Below, piece by piece: positions 36,106 through 48,419 of a DNA stretch of 64,000 nt. The DNA is from Agrostemma githago (lineage: Eukaryota; Streptophyta; Magnoliopsida; Caryophyllales; Caryophyllaceae): positions 15,318,976 through 15,382,975 of the forward strand of contig OY288251.1 in assembly GCA_958450325.1 (NCBI GenBank). Direction: 5' to 3'. Each line of letters starts with the position of its first letter. Position 1 is the first letter of the stretch. The notes below the pieces were generated by a model. The model did not search any database and was not told where the DNA came from. It saw nothing but the letters and a program-made list of their open reading frames with translations. The translations under genes and the position numbers were made by a program.

Positions 36106-37719
36106 TGTTGGGTTTATTTTGATGATATTTAAACTCCTGAACTTACCCCGTAGTACTCAGTTGTTTCTGGTAGGAACCATTTCCGACAGGCAGCAGTTTC
36201 CGGTCAAAGTCAGGGAGGCAATAATGTTTTGGTTATTCATTAATTTTCATGTTGAATAGATTGGTTCTTGTTAATTGATTCATTTTTTTTGGACATGTAA
36301 GAAGGTTGGATATTATAATTTGTTACTAACATCATGAGCTGCTATCTTGAGCAGCATAGGTGATTCTCAATTGGTATTTACTTCTATTGATTTCAACTGA
36401 ATTTCTATTTGGGTAAACCAAAGTGACTCACCAAGTATCTACGGTTTTCTTGTTCAAACTGTTTCCCTACTCCTTTGGAAGTATTCATCAACAAAGATAA
36501 TGTTGTTGTCGGTCGGATAAGACGAGATGTCTCCCAAGACGGAAATAAGGGGTATGTATCTTCTCTTTTGTCTGCGGTGATCAGATACACAAGGGAGCCG
36601 CCCTTAATGCTATCCAGATTGCTGGGATGCTATTGTAAACTTATTTTTATTTCTGGTACGGTATTCTTCAAGCTGTTATGTCATCACAGGGATATGTACT
36701 CATGTTCATGTATGCACTTGTGATGTTGCCCAATTGCATCAATGAAGTAGGTCGGATGTCATCAATGCTCATGTTTGAAAGATCATCCAGACACTTTGAA
36801 ACCTCGCCTATCAGTGTCGGATGTTGTATACAAATCATTCTATTGTTGTTTTCATTGATTTGCTGTTTGAGAGTCATGAAAAAACTAGTCCTTCCTCTGT
36901 TTTGTCTTTTGAAAGTAGCTGTCGCACTAGTTATTTTTAGGGCGCGTGACTTTTAATTTGCTTCTTTTTTTTGTTATTATGTTTATGTTTGATGAGTCTT
37001 GTTTTGTTTAAAATGGTAGGTCCTACACACGGATAGAAATGACTACTACGGAGGAGAATCAACCTCCCTTAATCTCATTCGGGTATTTAGCTTGCTCTTT
37101 GATATAGCTAAATATTGTGCAATCTATAGAGCTTATGACTATACTTGCTCTCAATACTACCACTAATCTTAGAAATTGTTAGACAATGACTTGGATCCAC
37201 CTGAATACATCCAAAAGTATGAGATGTGAAAATTGGTACACAAATTTGTTTATTTTTGAGTTCTTTGCCTTCTTTGTTGGTTTATCATCTACTTGGAAGT
37301 TGGAACTAACTGTGTCAATGGAGACTTATCAACTACATGGACTGCATTAGTATAAATATTGTGCAAATGTAATTCCTAGTTGGTGTATTTATTTTAATAG
37401 CATGAAAAGTTGAATAATGTAATTCATATTTTGAAATGTATGAAATCATTAATTTTGTATTGATTTTTTTTTATTTAAAAATACACCTATTTGGGGCGTT
37501 TGTTTTCAGAAAACGCCTCAAATATGTGTTTTTAAAATTTTGAAATTAACTATTTGAGGCGTTTTTGGACGAAAACGCCGCAAATGGTCCATTAATAGAG
37601 GCTTCTAATGGACGCCTCACTATAATTTCCAATGTGCGGCCCCTCCGTATAAGGCATCACAAAAAACGCCTCAAATGGATGGTTTTATGGAGCCTCAAAT
37701 CCATGTTTTTCTACTAGTG
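36106..37719. mobile_element. One end of a CACTA-superfamily DNA transposon
   Basis: Ends at 37719 with GTTTTTCTACTAGTG, i.e. CACTAGTAGAAAAAC read inwards, a CACTA-type terminus. The adjacent 240 bases hold short repeats of AACGCCTCAAAT in both orientations (near 37508, 37553, 37576, 37668), like CACTA subterminal repeats. No transposase is recognised in 36106-37480. Short open frames there could be captured or decayed exons but I do not recognise them. The other end was not found. The chromovirus solo LTR probably inserted into this element before the inversion. Confidence 0.65.
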
Positions 37720-38079
37720 TGTGTTTGAAAAGCTAGGGTTAAGGACCGTTTCTCGATTATTCCCGCATTTATTTTATGTACTTTTGTTCGAATAGTGTTT
37801 ATGAGGATATGGGTAACTCTATTGTCGATTGGTAGGGCTAAGATGACCTTTAGGAACCTTCGTGAGATTTTGTGTGTCTTAAGACGGACAAAAAGGTGTC
37901 GAAACGATGTCGGATTTTCCCGAAACCACTTCCATTGTGACCGGGAACGAAAATGTGTGCTAGCGGCCCTTTCGGAATTTTGACATCCCCATCCGAAATT
38001 TTGACCCTATTTTGACCTGCTTAAGCTGATTTAGCTTGACTAGAGCTATGTTTTGTTGTGTTTTTTTTGTTTTGGGTTT
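37720..38079. other. AT-rich upstream region of the PMD gene
   Basis: No conserved coding is seen. It lies directly before the first recognisable exon of the antisense-type gene and is the natural place for its promoter. No firm TATA or start assignment can be made. Confidence 0.4.
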
Positions 38080-39343
38080 CACAACTAGAGGTTATACCGA
38101 GCGTCTCGAGGGAACTTCCTCGGTTGGTGCTAGTGAGGAGGTTGTCGGGGCAAGTTCACAAACTCCTCGAGGGATTCGCAGAAGACATAGGAACATCTCG
38201 TCTAAGCGCCGTGACCCCGAGACTATCAACGAGGCTGAGTTCGATAGAGTGAAGAAACGCAAGCTCCCGGAGACAGTGGCTAGAAGGGCTCATGCTCTGG
38301 TTCCGGTACGGAGAATGAGGAGATTGTTTACGAGGATCCTGAGTGGGCTCGGGATTGGGACGGCCATCAGCTGATGTTTCATCTTGACCGTCACATTTCT
38401 AGCCGCATTGTGCGGGGTCTGGTGAGTGTATTATTCGTGTTTATTAGTTATGCCTCTGACTCTATTATATATTTATGCTTGGGTTAGGATAGCTTTGTTT
38501 TGTTCATCCTAGCATTGTTTGGATTTGCAGTCCCCAGGTCCGATGAGGACTTTCTCGGGTTTTACTACGTGCCTCGATGTCTACCATCAGAAGTTGACCC
38601 CCATGGTGAAGGGGATTATTGAGAGGACCGCCTTAGGTCCCGTGGTTAGACAGTGGGTTAGGCTGGTGGGTTGCCAGACTAAATGCAACCTTATGGTGAT
38701 TAGGGCGATGATAGATCGCTTTCATGATACTACCTTGACCTTCCACATGGCTTTTGGGGAGGTCGGGATGACCTTAGAGGATTTCGAGATGATTAGCGGT
38801 ATGCCCTGGGGTCCGGATAGGATTAGGTGGGCCGCCGAAGGCCCTAGTCTAGATAGTGATGAGGTGCGGGGCCTCATCGGAGATTGTTTACCACGTAAGG
38901 CATATAGTACACCTCATGCTTTAGTGAGTTCTTACATCACCGATCACTTTGAGCGAGTGGCGGTGTTAGAGGGTCGAGAACCCAACACGCCGGAGCAGGA
39001 TGCCCGGTTGTGGTTGTGGTACTTCCTAGGGTCGACCCACTTGGGCGAGCAGTTGGTGCGTCAGTGCCTATATGACGACTTCAGGGTGCCGGTTGATCCT
39101 CCCCGGACCATGTTTAGACCGCCGACCGCCGCAGAGATCCTTGAAGACAAGGATGGAGAAGGAGGCGATACACTCTTGGTGTTTGGTGCCTCCTACCTAT
39201 CTCAAGTCACCCGGTGGCTGGCTTGGTATCGCCTCGTGGTAAGGTTCTAACTTTGGTTCTAAGATTTATTTTGCGGTTTATTGTTTCCTTGCCATTTGAC
39301 CGACCATTCTGTTGTCTTTTCAGCTGGCCGATCCGGCAGATGA
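38080..39343 (+). pseudogene. 5' exons of a plant-mobile-domain (aminotransferase-like) gene, cut by an LTR
   Basis: A first exon (about 38080-38421) encodes a basic segment (RRRHRNISSKRRDPETINEA) and, after a one-base frame change near 38300, WARDWDGHQLMFHLDRHISS. It ends at GTGAGT. The second exon, 38531-39238, begins SPGPMRTFSGFTTCLDVYHQ and holds LTFHMAFGEVGMTLEDFEMI and YFLGSTHLGEQL, typical of the PMD fold (PF10536 family from memory). GTAAGG opens an 85-bp intron, and AG at 39322-39323 opens exon 39324-39343 (LADPAD...). The exon is cut after 20 bases by the LTR at 39344. The same exon is complete at 8017, inside the Retand-like element, so this is the front of the same antisense gene. 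Confidence 0.82.
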
Positions 39344-41308
39344 TGTGATACCCGTAATATTTAGTAAATCAAACCCGAATATATTGGTGGTGGGCCTGGA
39401 CCAATGGGATCCGTGTATTTTAATACACACTACGCTAGTATATAACCTTCCGTGGGCCTAGCTAACTCACACCTTCTGTATATATATATTACTATTATTA
39501 GTAACCTAAGAACCTAGCCTCTACACTGCACACCCTCAATTCTTTTTTTTCAATTTATTCGCCGCCTACACCATCTCCATTCTTTCACCTTTAAATTGCG
39601 TCCACCAACCATTATGCCGCACACTCGAAGCTCCCTTGCACGCACTATCGTTCCATGGTAAACTCTTCGCCTTCCCGTCTTATTTCCGTCATGTTTATTC
39701 ACCTCTTATTCTTGTCTTATGTGATGTTTATTCGTTTTCCTTACTCTCGCGATGGTTTGGTTTGGTGTCGGGTTGGAGTTGCGTTGGTCGTTAGTCCGTA
39801 TCGTTGTATTATTGATGTTGTTTTGTACGGCTGTAGGCAGTGAGTGTGATATGGGTGCCGTGAGGTTGTCATTACTGTCATGTGTCGAGTGGTTGTGAAT
39901 TGGTGTTGTCGTGCGAGGGTTGTAGTCGGAGATGTGGTTATCATTAGCTAGTGGTGTCGTAGTATTGTAGTTGGCTTGTCGGGTTGGAGTTCACGGGTCA
40001 CGCTCAGCGTAGAAGTGTATGTGCAGGGGGGGTGTGCTGTTGTTGTAGTCTTCGCGCTTACAGACATATAATATAATAATATATAATATTAATAATAATA
40101 ATAACTTTGGTAAAGGGTGTACGTAGCCTGCACATACACTCATATAATAATAATAATAATAATAATAAGTTAATAAGTTATGGGAGCTAGCATACGTAGT
40201 TGTGTAGTATACTACTGTAGTAATTTGGAGTTAAATGCATGTTAATCAGAAGGTATCTAGTGAACCAGTTTAAGGTAGGAGTTTATGTACGGGGTTCTAG
40301 GATGATTGGAATAGATTAGTTGTTGCGGGTCACATTATTTAGGCGATACCGGTTCGTTGTATAAATCAAATACGTTACTATCGATATTAATTCATGTACA
40401 TAATATTTTACTAGGGTCGGACTTCGTAGAATTTCCGTGGTGACTTATACTACCGACGCTGTGGTGACCTGCTAATTAGGTAAGGTTCTCCTTACTTAGA
40501 TTATGTTAATATTATTATGCATGTATGAATTTACGAGTGCGATGTCTTATTGTGATAATAAGATTAATGTTGAATATTGGTGGAAGAATGATTGTTGAAT
40601 TTTGATATATCGGAGTTGGTGAGGCTAGCTTTAGACCTAGCCGGGACCTTTGATCACGGTCCCTTCCCTGATTTCTCCTCACGGGTTGTTGAACCTGCGG
40701 GGGGTGTGCACACTCGGAATGAAAGGGCCTGCCAGAAGAGTTGAGATGAGAATATTGAGATGGGAATATTGATTGGTACCATGATGGTACCGAGGATGTA
40801 GAGATGGCATTGTTAATTGGTACCGATGATGGTACTAAGATTGTTGAGATTTGTTGTTTCATATTCCGTACTTGTACATTAGTGTTAGCATGTTCTAACC
40901 GTGTTTTCATTGTCCAAATTGTCACCCTATTTTACTGGGGCTCTGCGACGATCCAATTGACATTTCTGGTCTTTTGGGGAGCAGAGTATTGATGCAGATA
41001 TGGACCATTGATGTGTGCTTAACTGAAGGGAATTGCTGTTCGGGAAGGGAATTGTGGCCATCGTTATTTTACTTTAGCATGTCCCGTCGTTAGAACTGAA
41101 TGGACCTTTTATTCATGTAATCGTTTGGGTTTATGTAACCATACTTATGCTTGAACTTAGTTTGCATATTTTGAATAACCTATTAAACTCGGTTGTGTTT
41201 CAGTATTATGTTGTGATGTGACTACTACCTCGGTTAACCCGAGATGGTAACACTCTCATTTATCCGGGAAGGCCTAGTTAAGGCTCTTGAATAAACGGGG
41301 GTGTTACA
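39344..41308 (+). mobile_element. Solo LTR of the chromovirus
   Basis: TGTGATACCCG to GGGGTGTTACA, 1,965 bp, reverse orientation to 34124-36105 and nearly identical to it. The left flank is GATGA, the right flank CAACA, so its own flanks do not match. CAACA instead matches the reverse complement of the bases after 36105. Confidence 0.93.
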
Positions 41309-42170
41309 CAACACCATAAATCAGAAGCTTAAGTCAACTAGCATCAATAGTAGTATTTGATTGAGTCATGACACATGAATATAATTACTTGCTCAATCAT
41401 AAAAGATGAGGAGAATATTACAGTTTGATCGTACCTTACCCCTTAATCATCAATAGCTTTTTCGAAGTCTGTCACTCGAGGTCTTCGCTATGGACTGGTA
41501 TTCTGCTAATGATTTCTTCGTATTGTTAAAATCGTCAAAAAAACCGCAAGTGATGAACAAACAACCTTAACATTTAAACAATTGAGGGTAAACGTGCTAA
41601 AATATACTCTCTACCACTTTCCAGCTTCCTAGTGATAGAAAACCGAAACCTTTGTTGGGTTAAGAATATGAAGTACGAGAATAAATACATTCAATAAAAT
41701 TCATTTCCACAATAAAAATGGACAAGATACAAACTTCTCCATAAAACACAGAAAATTAAGACAATACACATCATACCATGATCAAAACAACAACAATTTC
41801 AACACCTTTTGGCGTAGCCTGCACTTGACATTCCTCATTATGTACCTTGATTACTACTTGTAAGACAAAAATTTAAGGCACTCGATCGAGTGCTTAACAC
41901 CACTCGATCGAGTGGGTGCTGCTGAGCTCGTGATTGAGCTATTATTTGCTTCTCGGCTTTTCGTTTTCTTCCTCGTCCTTCGTTCTCGTGTCGGCTATCC
42001 GGGTTATTACTCCTAAATATGCTCAAAATTGTACCTATCCTGCAAAATAGCACGAGGACCGACAGTATCGACTTTCTAATAGAAATCGACATTAAACATA
42101 TAATTAAGGAAGAAGAAAAGCTAAAAAACGGTTGTCGGGGGACAATAAAATATGATATAAAATACGTTGA
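41309..42170 (-). mobile_element. Possible 3' LTR portion of an Athila-lineage element
   Basis: Non-coding AT-rich DNA downstream (minus strand) of a purine tract GGTTTGGGGGAGTTTGA (42165-42181), which resembles the Athila polypurine tract followed by TGATC. Contains two ACTCGATCGAGT palindromes (41880, 41902). The outer end is cut by the chromovirus solo LTR, so its length and identity are uncertain. It might instead be 3' untranslated sequence. Confidence 0.4.
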
Positions 42171-42181
42171 TCAAACTCCCC

Positions 42182-43870
42182 CAAACCAAACCTTTGCTTG
42201 TCCTCAAGCAAACAACTAATATATACAAACGAGGACAAGTGATGTGAAACACGACTCAGAGCTGAATTACAATCATTCTCCTAAAATCGACTCAAACTGA
42301 CGAGAAAACATGTAATGCTCAAGAGTGCAACGAGATCAATAATCATGCCATAATCAAACAATTGCCTGCCAAACTTTCAATCTTGCAAGACCAATAATGT
42401 CGGACTTCCTTACGGTTGTCGCTCGACACTCAAAAGTACGGGTAAGTATATATGTGAAGATAGGAAAGAATAAAGACACTCACTCAACTTATGAAATATG
42501 CATGCAATCGAATATGAAATCAATCTCCCCAATCAAATACGTGTTCCACCAATTAGGACCATATTACATGCCAAGGACTTACAATGGGTGACTTATATAT
42601 GAGGGAATAAAATGGATTGTGCTTAAAGCACGTATGGGAATGTGGGGCTAAGACCAGTAGTCGCAGCTACACAATAAAAACTATCCATCCAAAAACCTCA
42701 ACTATGAATTCTGGCCACTAACTAGAAATAAAACTCAAAAGAGCATAGGAGGGAATTTTGCCATCCTCCTAATTATAATTCAATTATAGTTACAACATCT
42801 CGACCGTTCCCCGAAATATTATAGGAAGCATATATGTTTTTCTTTTCTTTTTCTTGGAATTTTTTTTTCTTCTTTTTCTACTTCCGTATTTTTTTTCTTT
42901 CTTTTTCATACTTCTATATTTTTTTCCAATTCAGACAAGGGAAAGGCGAATACAATGTCGCACAACAATATTACACACTACGATCCAAAAGATATAAAAA
43001 TCCCAAAATATGATCTAGGTGATTCCAATTATGTTTACTGCGACTGTCCTGGTAAGGTAGGCTATTCTGGGTTGTAGCTAATTGATAAAAAAATCATGAA
43101 AACAGGCTTACAACAGCTGAAATGGGCTGAACAAAGGGAAACTGACCTAAATCTACAGGGTAGTAAAAATGGGTTGTTTAGCTATGTGGAGCTCATCAAA
43201 AACAGAAATGCCATTCCTCATGTACCTCCTCCTCAAACCAAACACGCATTCAATATCATGAGACGGACGTCATATTTATGCAAAAATGTTACACATTCCA
43301 TAAGGAGAAACCACTCAATTCCTAATTATAAATGAGATCAGTTATAGATGTTACTGGCCTAGGAAGTTCTAAATCCTCAGAATTTTTGTGGTTTGCCGAC
43401 AAATTGGTCAGATTTACTCATTTGGCAATTAACAGTTTAATAGGCAATCATATTAAAATCATCTCATCTCAAGTATTACATGAATTCAGGTACGGAGTCA
43501 ACTGTCATTTAGGAAAAATCATGTAAAACGCAATGTCATCATCGCCGTTTTGCATGTTTCACATCAGACACAGGACAGACACAAAGCACACGAAATAAAA
43601 ATCTTTTTGGATTTTTCTAATTTTTTTCCAATTTTTTTGGATTTTTAGAATTTTTGAAAGCACACAAAAACACACAAATTCTCCCCCAAACCTAAATGTC
43701 ATAGTGTCCTCAATGTGACTCTACAGCATATATGACAAACAAATCCACAGCCAATCCTAAGGACAACTCGACCTAAGGGGAAGTAATAAAAATCTAGGAA
43801 AGCAATAAAAACAAAAATAAAAAAAAGGAAAGAAAGTACCGTATATACAATGGTATCTTCCCCAAACCGG
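42182..43870. other. 3' untranslated region of the Athila-lineage element
   Basis: About 1.7 kb with T-rich tracts near 42835-42930 and 43600-43650. A second purine-rich tract (minus strand GGTTTGGGGGAGAATTT) lies near 43676-43694. No conserved coding sequence. Confidence 0.45.
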
Positions 43871-45246
43871 CTAATCAGCCATCTCATCATCTCCACCGGT
43901 CCCAGATGGACCGGCTCCAGTATCGCCCTGGCCTGAGCCGCTAGTACCACCCTGCTGACCCGACTGTCGCAAGTCTCTCAACCACTGTGCTCCTAGGTCG
44001 CCGTAGGTGTGCCCATAGTCCGGACCCCAAGCAGCTGGATCATCCTCATAATCGTGGAAAATACCACTAGTATCTCCCGGACCTCTCCAGTAGGACGGGT
44101 GCTGAGGCGCCGAGATTCCTTGAGTAAGCATGAACTCATGGATCTCTCGGTTGACGATGCTCTGGTTAATCCCCTCGTGTACCCGTCGCTGGTGCTCGTA
44201 AACTGGATCATACATAAACGGATACGGGTGCGGAAACTCGGCACCCGGAGTCTGGAATGGGAAGGTCGGGGTGTGTGTGTGTGGCCCTGGGGGGCTCGGT
44301 CTCTAAACGAACCCTACGTCGAGGGGGTTGAACGCCCTCGTCATAAATGAAGATCTCCTAGAAGAGGTAGCTACGGTCTAGCAAAGGGACTCGGTCGGTG
44401 AGACTCTCAAAAGTGACTGTTTCCCCAAAACCCATAATATAGCGCTTTGCTAGCGCGGTGACAATGGCTCCACAACCGAGCGGTCCAGATCCATTGATCT
44501 GGCGCTCGATTCCGACACATATCATACCCGGTGCACTAAACGCCTTCAGGGATTACCTAAAGGGGTTTAGGTAGTGTCCTAAAATCAACACCTCCAATGA
44601 GTGAAGTTTACTCATGTCGGAGCGTGGAAAAACCACATGACTCAAAATCTGCAAGAAGAGGGGGATAGTAGGGTGTGGGATGGCGTTGAGTGCCATAGCG
44701 GCGACACTTGCACGACGACCCAAAAATAACTGAAAGTAGGGAGGTGCTTTCGAACTCTCGGGTATGTCTAGGATGTCTTCATCCTGGTTATAGGTAAGCC
44801 TGAGACACTCTGACAAGGTACTAAGGAGGATGGATTGCTCCTCATTGTTCAACCGAAAGGATATCATGTTGTCTTGTCTATCAAACTCAAAAGAACTTAA
44901 GAATTCTAAAGTGAGTACTCGGTAAGATAACTCACGTAGTGTCCATAAAGCCACCGAATCCGGTCATGGACAAGAGGTGCAATAATTGCTCGTTCAAACC
45001 GAGCTCGATTGTGAACTGTGACGAGCAGCACCGGGTAGCCTCCATCCTCCTAGGTATCAAGGCAACTAAACGAGTTCTCTGGGCCTCGTCCCTGCAAATA
45101 ATTTCTTCATAGCCTGGCCAAGGCTGAACAGCCGGCTGCCTTGCATTCCTGTTCCTGTTGTTGTTCCGGGGTGGATTCCTTCTTCCTGCCGTGACTATAG
45201 CATAATAACAAAACACAATCATACGAAAATCCCACAAAAAATACAA
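43871..45246 (-). pseudogene. Athila ORF downstream of pol (env-position, ATHILA ORF-1-like)
   Basis: Starts after a possible splice acceptor AG (about 45196-45200). It reads RRNPPRNNNRNRN, PWPGYEEIICRDEAQRTRL and LNEQLLHLLSMTGFGG, then shifts frame near 44940 to LTLEFLSSFEFDRQDNMISF and SLECLRL-like sequence. Further sense segments follow: GSGPLGCGAIVTALAKRY, a stop near 44362, and a Pro/Gly-rich C-terminal part ending GPSGTGGDDEMAD. Position after integrase and the EFLSSFEF motif fit the plant ORF long associated with Athila elements, sometimes called env-like. I see no convincing signal peptide or membrane segment. It has at least one frameshift and two stops and is dead. Confidence 0.7.
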
Positions 45247-46129
45247 AATTTAGGCCAAAATCAGATACCATACACAAAAATCGATTTTTGAGCACAAAGT
45301 GGTGAAATTAACACAAAATCAAGCATGCAATGGGATTAATATATAACTAGAGATGAAATTATACCATAAAACCAAGAAAAGAAGTGAGGGAATCAAAAAT
45401 CCCGTAATATACCTCAAGGGTGATGGTTTGGACGAAAAGTAGGAGAGAGCGGACAGAAATTCCACAAAACAACACCAAGAAACACTAATAAACACTCCCA
45501 ATTGCAATTTAGAAGCAAAAATTATGAGATTTGGTGAGGAATTGATGAAATAAGAGTGATTTGGGTGAATTGGGGGTTAGGGTTCTTAAGATTAGTAAGG
45601 GGGGAGGGGTTTTAATTAGAAAAACTGATTTGAGAAAAGGAGTAAGAAACAAAGAAAGGAGGACGAAAAAACCGTAATTGAACCCGGTTCAGGGGCACTC
45701 GACCGAGTGCACTAGGGTACTCGATCGAGTGAACCATTGAGAATTGGACAGAAGCTGTTCCGTCAGGGCACTCGACCGAGCGCATGGGCCACTCGATCGA
45801 GTGATCCCATGAAAATTGGGCAGACGCTCCTTCGTCAGGGTACTCGACCGAGTGCATAGGTCACTCGGTCGAGTGACCACTGCACCTGCTACTTCTCGCC
45901 TTTTTTCCTTTAAATTGCTTCAAAATCCTGAAATTAAATCAATTAAACCGTAAACTTCCCTCGTCCTCACTCGATAATTAATACTAACTCCCAATTAGAG
46001 CTACCAAGTTAACTAAAAATTAAAAAAAATGCGGAAAGGGAAATTACAGATTTATACAAGTGGTGCCGGGTTGCCTCCCGGTTAGCGCTGGCTTTTACGG
46101 TCCCGCTGGACTGGTTTACCTCAATTGGA
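45247..46129. other. Athila spacer between integrase and downstream ORF, with palindrome cluster
   Basis: Non-coding. Holds five or six copies of ACTCGA(T/C)CGAGTG between 45697 and 45878, set in a repeated unit that includes ATTGG(A/G)CAGA(A/C)GCT. A probable intron region for the downstream ORF. Confidence 0.6.
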
Positions 46130-46690
46130 TTAGGTGGAATCGAGAGTTTCGTTGAGGTCCATGGCCTCTACGACACCGACATATGTACCTTCGTGATAGA
46201 GCTTGAGGCGTTGACCGTTCACCTTGAATATTTCGCCTTTGTCGGTAGTGAGTGTAACCGACCCGAATTTATTTACTTTAGTCACCGTGAACGGTCCAGA
46301 CCATCGGGATTTAAATTTCTCGGGAAAGAGTCTAAGTCGGGAATTAAATAAAAGTACCTTATCGACGACATGGAACTCTCGGGGGATAATGCGCTTATCA
46401 TGCCATCTTTTGGTCCGCTTCTTGTAAATTCTCGTGTTATCATAAGCATGGAGACGGAATTCATCTAGTTCATTCAATTGCATGAGGCGCTTCTCTCCGG
46501 CTAGCTTCGGATCGAGATTGAGCTCCTTTAAGGCCCACATAGCCTTAAACTCGAGCTCTACGGATAGATGGCAAGCCTTGCCATAAACAAGCCTATACGG
46601 GGATGTCCCGATAGGAGTCTTGAATGCGGTCTGGTAAGCCCAAAGAGAATCATCGAGCTTCGAACTCCAATCTTTTCTCGAGGTATGGTT
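46130..46690 (-). pseudogene. Athila integrase C-terminal part
   Basis: Minus-strand frame with DWSSKLDDSLWAYQTAFKTP, TSPYRLVYGKACHLSVELEF, then MWALKELNLD, LNELDEFRLHAYDNTRIYKK, FKSRWSGPFTVTKVNKFGSV and FKVNGQRLKLYHEG, ending at 46130. This is the distinctive C-terminal half of Athila integrase. The N-terminal half, RT and gag are missing. Sequence similarity ends at about 46690-46735, where unrelated DNA starts, so the element is truncated. There is no chromodomain. Confidence 0.88.
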
Positions 46691-46734
46691 TTCAAAAGGT
46701 ATCTCAACCTATGTATAGTAGAATTTTGGAGCAT

Positions 46735-46875
46735 ATTGGTTCTCTAAATGCCTTGACATTTTAGTGTGATAGCTCTTTTTTGCATCAAAAACATTGTAAT
46801 TTCACTCTTATGAATGAAATGATAACCTTTTCTTGCAATTTTTTTTAAAAGAATAATAATAATAATAATAATAGG
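46735..46875 (+). mobile_element. Possible 3' tail of a non-LTR retroposon
   Basis: AT-rich stretch resembling the end of a plant transcript or LINE (TTGTAATTTCACTC..., ATGAATGAAATGATAACC) followed by (AAT)n at 46851-46874. It lies exactly at the Athila break. No LINE protein is present. Weak call. Confidence 0.25.
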
Positions 46876-47572
46876 TTGGTTTCTCTCTCTTGTCCTGTAA
46901 CGTAATAACTGGTGTTTCTTCATAATTTTCCGTACACATTAGCATAGAGTTTCCGATGGAGAATGTTGAATTATATAGGCAGAGAGAGGATCAGTTTCCT
47001 ATGAGATTTTTAGTTTAATTTAATCTCGATCTTCCATCAAGGTTGAGTAATATGGAAATACTCCTTAATCCGATATTATTGTGATAACATCTCTCTTAAA
47101 GACTCGAATTCCAATAAGACTACAATTATTAAAGAAGAAATATTTCTATAATAATAGGGAAGATATATTACATATCTCGTACTATTAATATATCATATAA
47201 AAGTACTCTCTCTCATTAAAAACACACTTCGGATAAAATATACCACTCATTTGAATAAAAAGGTGTGCTTTTCCAGTGAATGAGAGGGAGTAGTATATTA
47301 TTTTAATTCACTTACCTTTATTTAAAACAACAAAATAATTTTTTAAAAATTTATTCAGGTTGTATTAAAGTTGTGTGTATATATTGGGAAGTTGGAGAGT
47401 TGTAATAGTAGTCATTGATTGTGTAACAAATGGATGACTTAGATTGATTTTGATAAACAAAAAAAAATGAATTGCGAAGTGAGATGTGACAATGGTGACA
47501 GTGAAGAGAGAGTACTCCTTGTCTCCCACATGCTCCCTCGTCACAACCCCAAATTCATTAATATATATATAT
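46876..47572. other. AT-rich DNA without recognised features
   Basis: No conserved coding, no clear repeats beyond short A/T runs. Confidence 0.5.
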
Positions 47573-48419
47573 ATAGAGTGAAGATCATGTGAGTCCCCTT
47601 TTTTTTTTTTGAGTCCATAAGTCCTATTTAGAGCCATTGATCTAAAAGAGATGGATGGTGGTGATTGAGTGTTGTAATTAAGGTAATAACTACCATATCT
47701 TAGAAAAAATATAATAAAATCTTCTCTCCTACCTTAATTACCTCCAACTAATAAACGTTCTCTTTCATCCCATTCAATTTTTTCATTCAAACACACCCGC
47801 CTAACAAAAACCCTTCAACTTCATCTTCAACTCAAGCAAAAGTAATCTTCATATTAGTATTGGCAGACAAGAACAGACGGTCCCAGACGCGAGACAGATC
47901 ATCGACGGTCCCAAGACCAAGCCAACAAAGGGTCGGAAAAAATGACGTGTCTAATGAATTATGTCTAATGAATTATGTCACCTTCTTCTGGCTATGAAAT
48001 ATTATGAATTATGTCACCTTCTTCTTCTGGTTACGAATTTGTTCATTCTGTTACAGTGATTGACTGTACCTGTTACTCTAAGTAACGACTAATGTTACTA
48101 TGGGAATGAATAGAGTTTACCCAAGCTACAAATGTGGTCTCATAATCAGTGTATTACACTGACGCATTGTAACTGTTACTTTAATGAACAAATGATGTTA
48201 CTCTAATTGATTAATGATGTTATTCTACGTCTCATGATTAAGTTTTATTGATATTAATGGTGTGGTCTCATAATCACTTTCATTGATATTATCATCAATC
48301 ACTATGACGCATTATATATGGTTCTTTAAAGAACGAAAGTTGTTAATTTCCTAATGAATGATTCTAATCCAAGTTATCCTCAGTTACTTTGGTAATCATT
48401 TGTTTAAACAACGCTGATG

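Larger units (their letters stand above)
36106..39343. other. Segment inferred to be inverted by recombination between chromovirus LTRs
   Basis: Bounded by chromovirus LTRs in opposite orientation (34124-36105 and 39344-41308). TGTTG at 36106-36110 is the reverse complement of CAACA at 41309-41313, so the duplication of the solo LTR is split across both ends. The gene broken at 39343 continues on the other strand at 27098. Turning the block round restores both. See findings. Confidence 0.8.

Noticed and set aside
39344..41308. Complete second chromovirus
   Set aside because: Only one LTR is present with no internal region next to it; it is a solo LTR.
43871..45246. A true viral envelope gene
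   Set aside because: It is in the env position of an Athila element, but no signal peptide, membrane anchor or cleavage site is visible.
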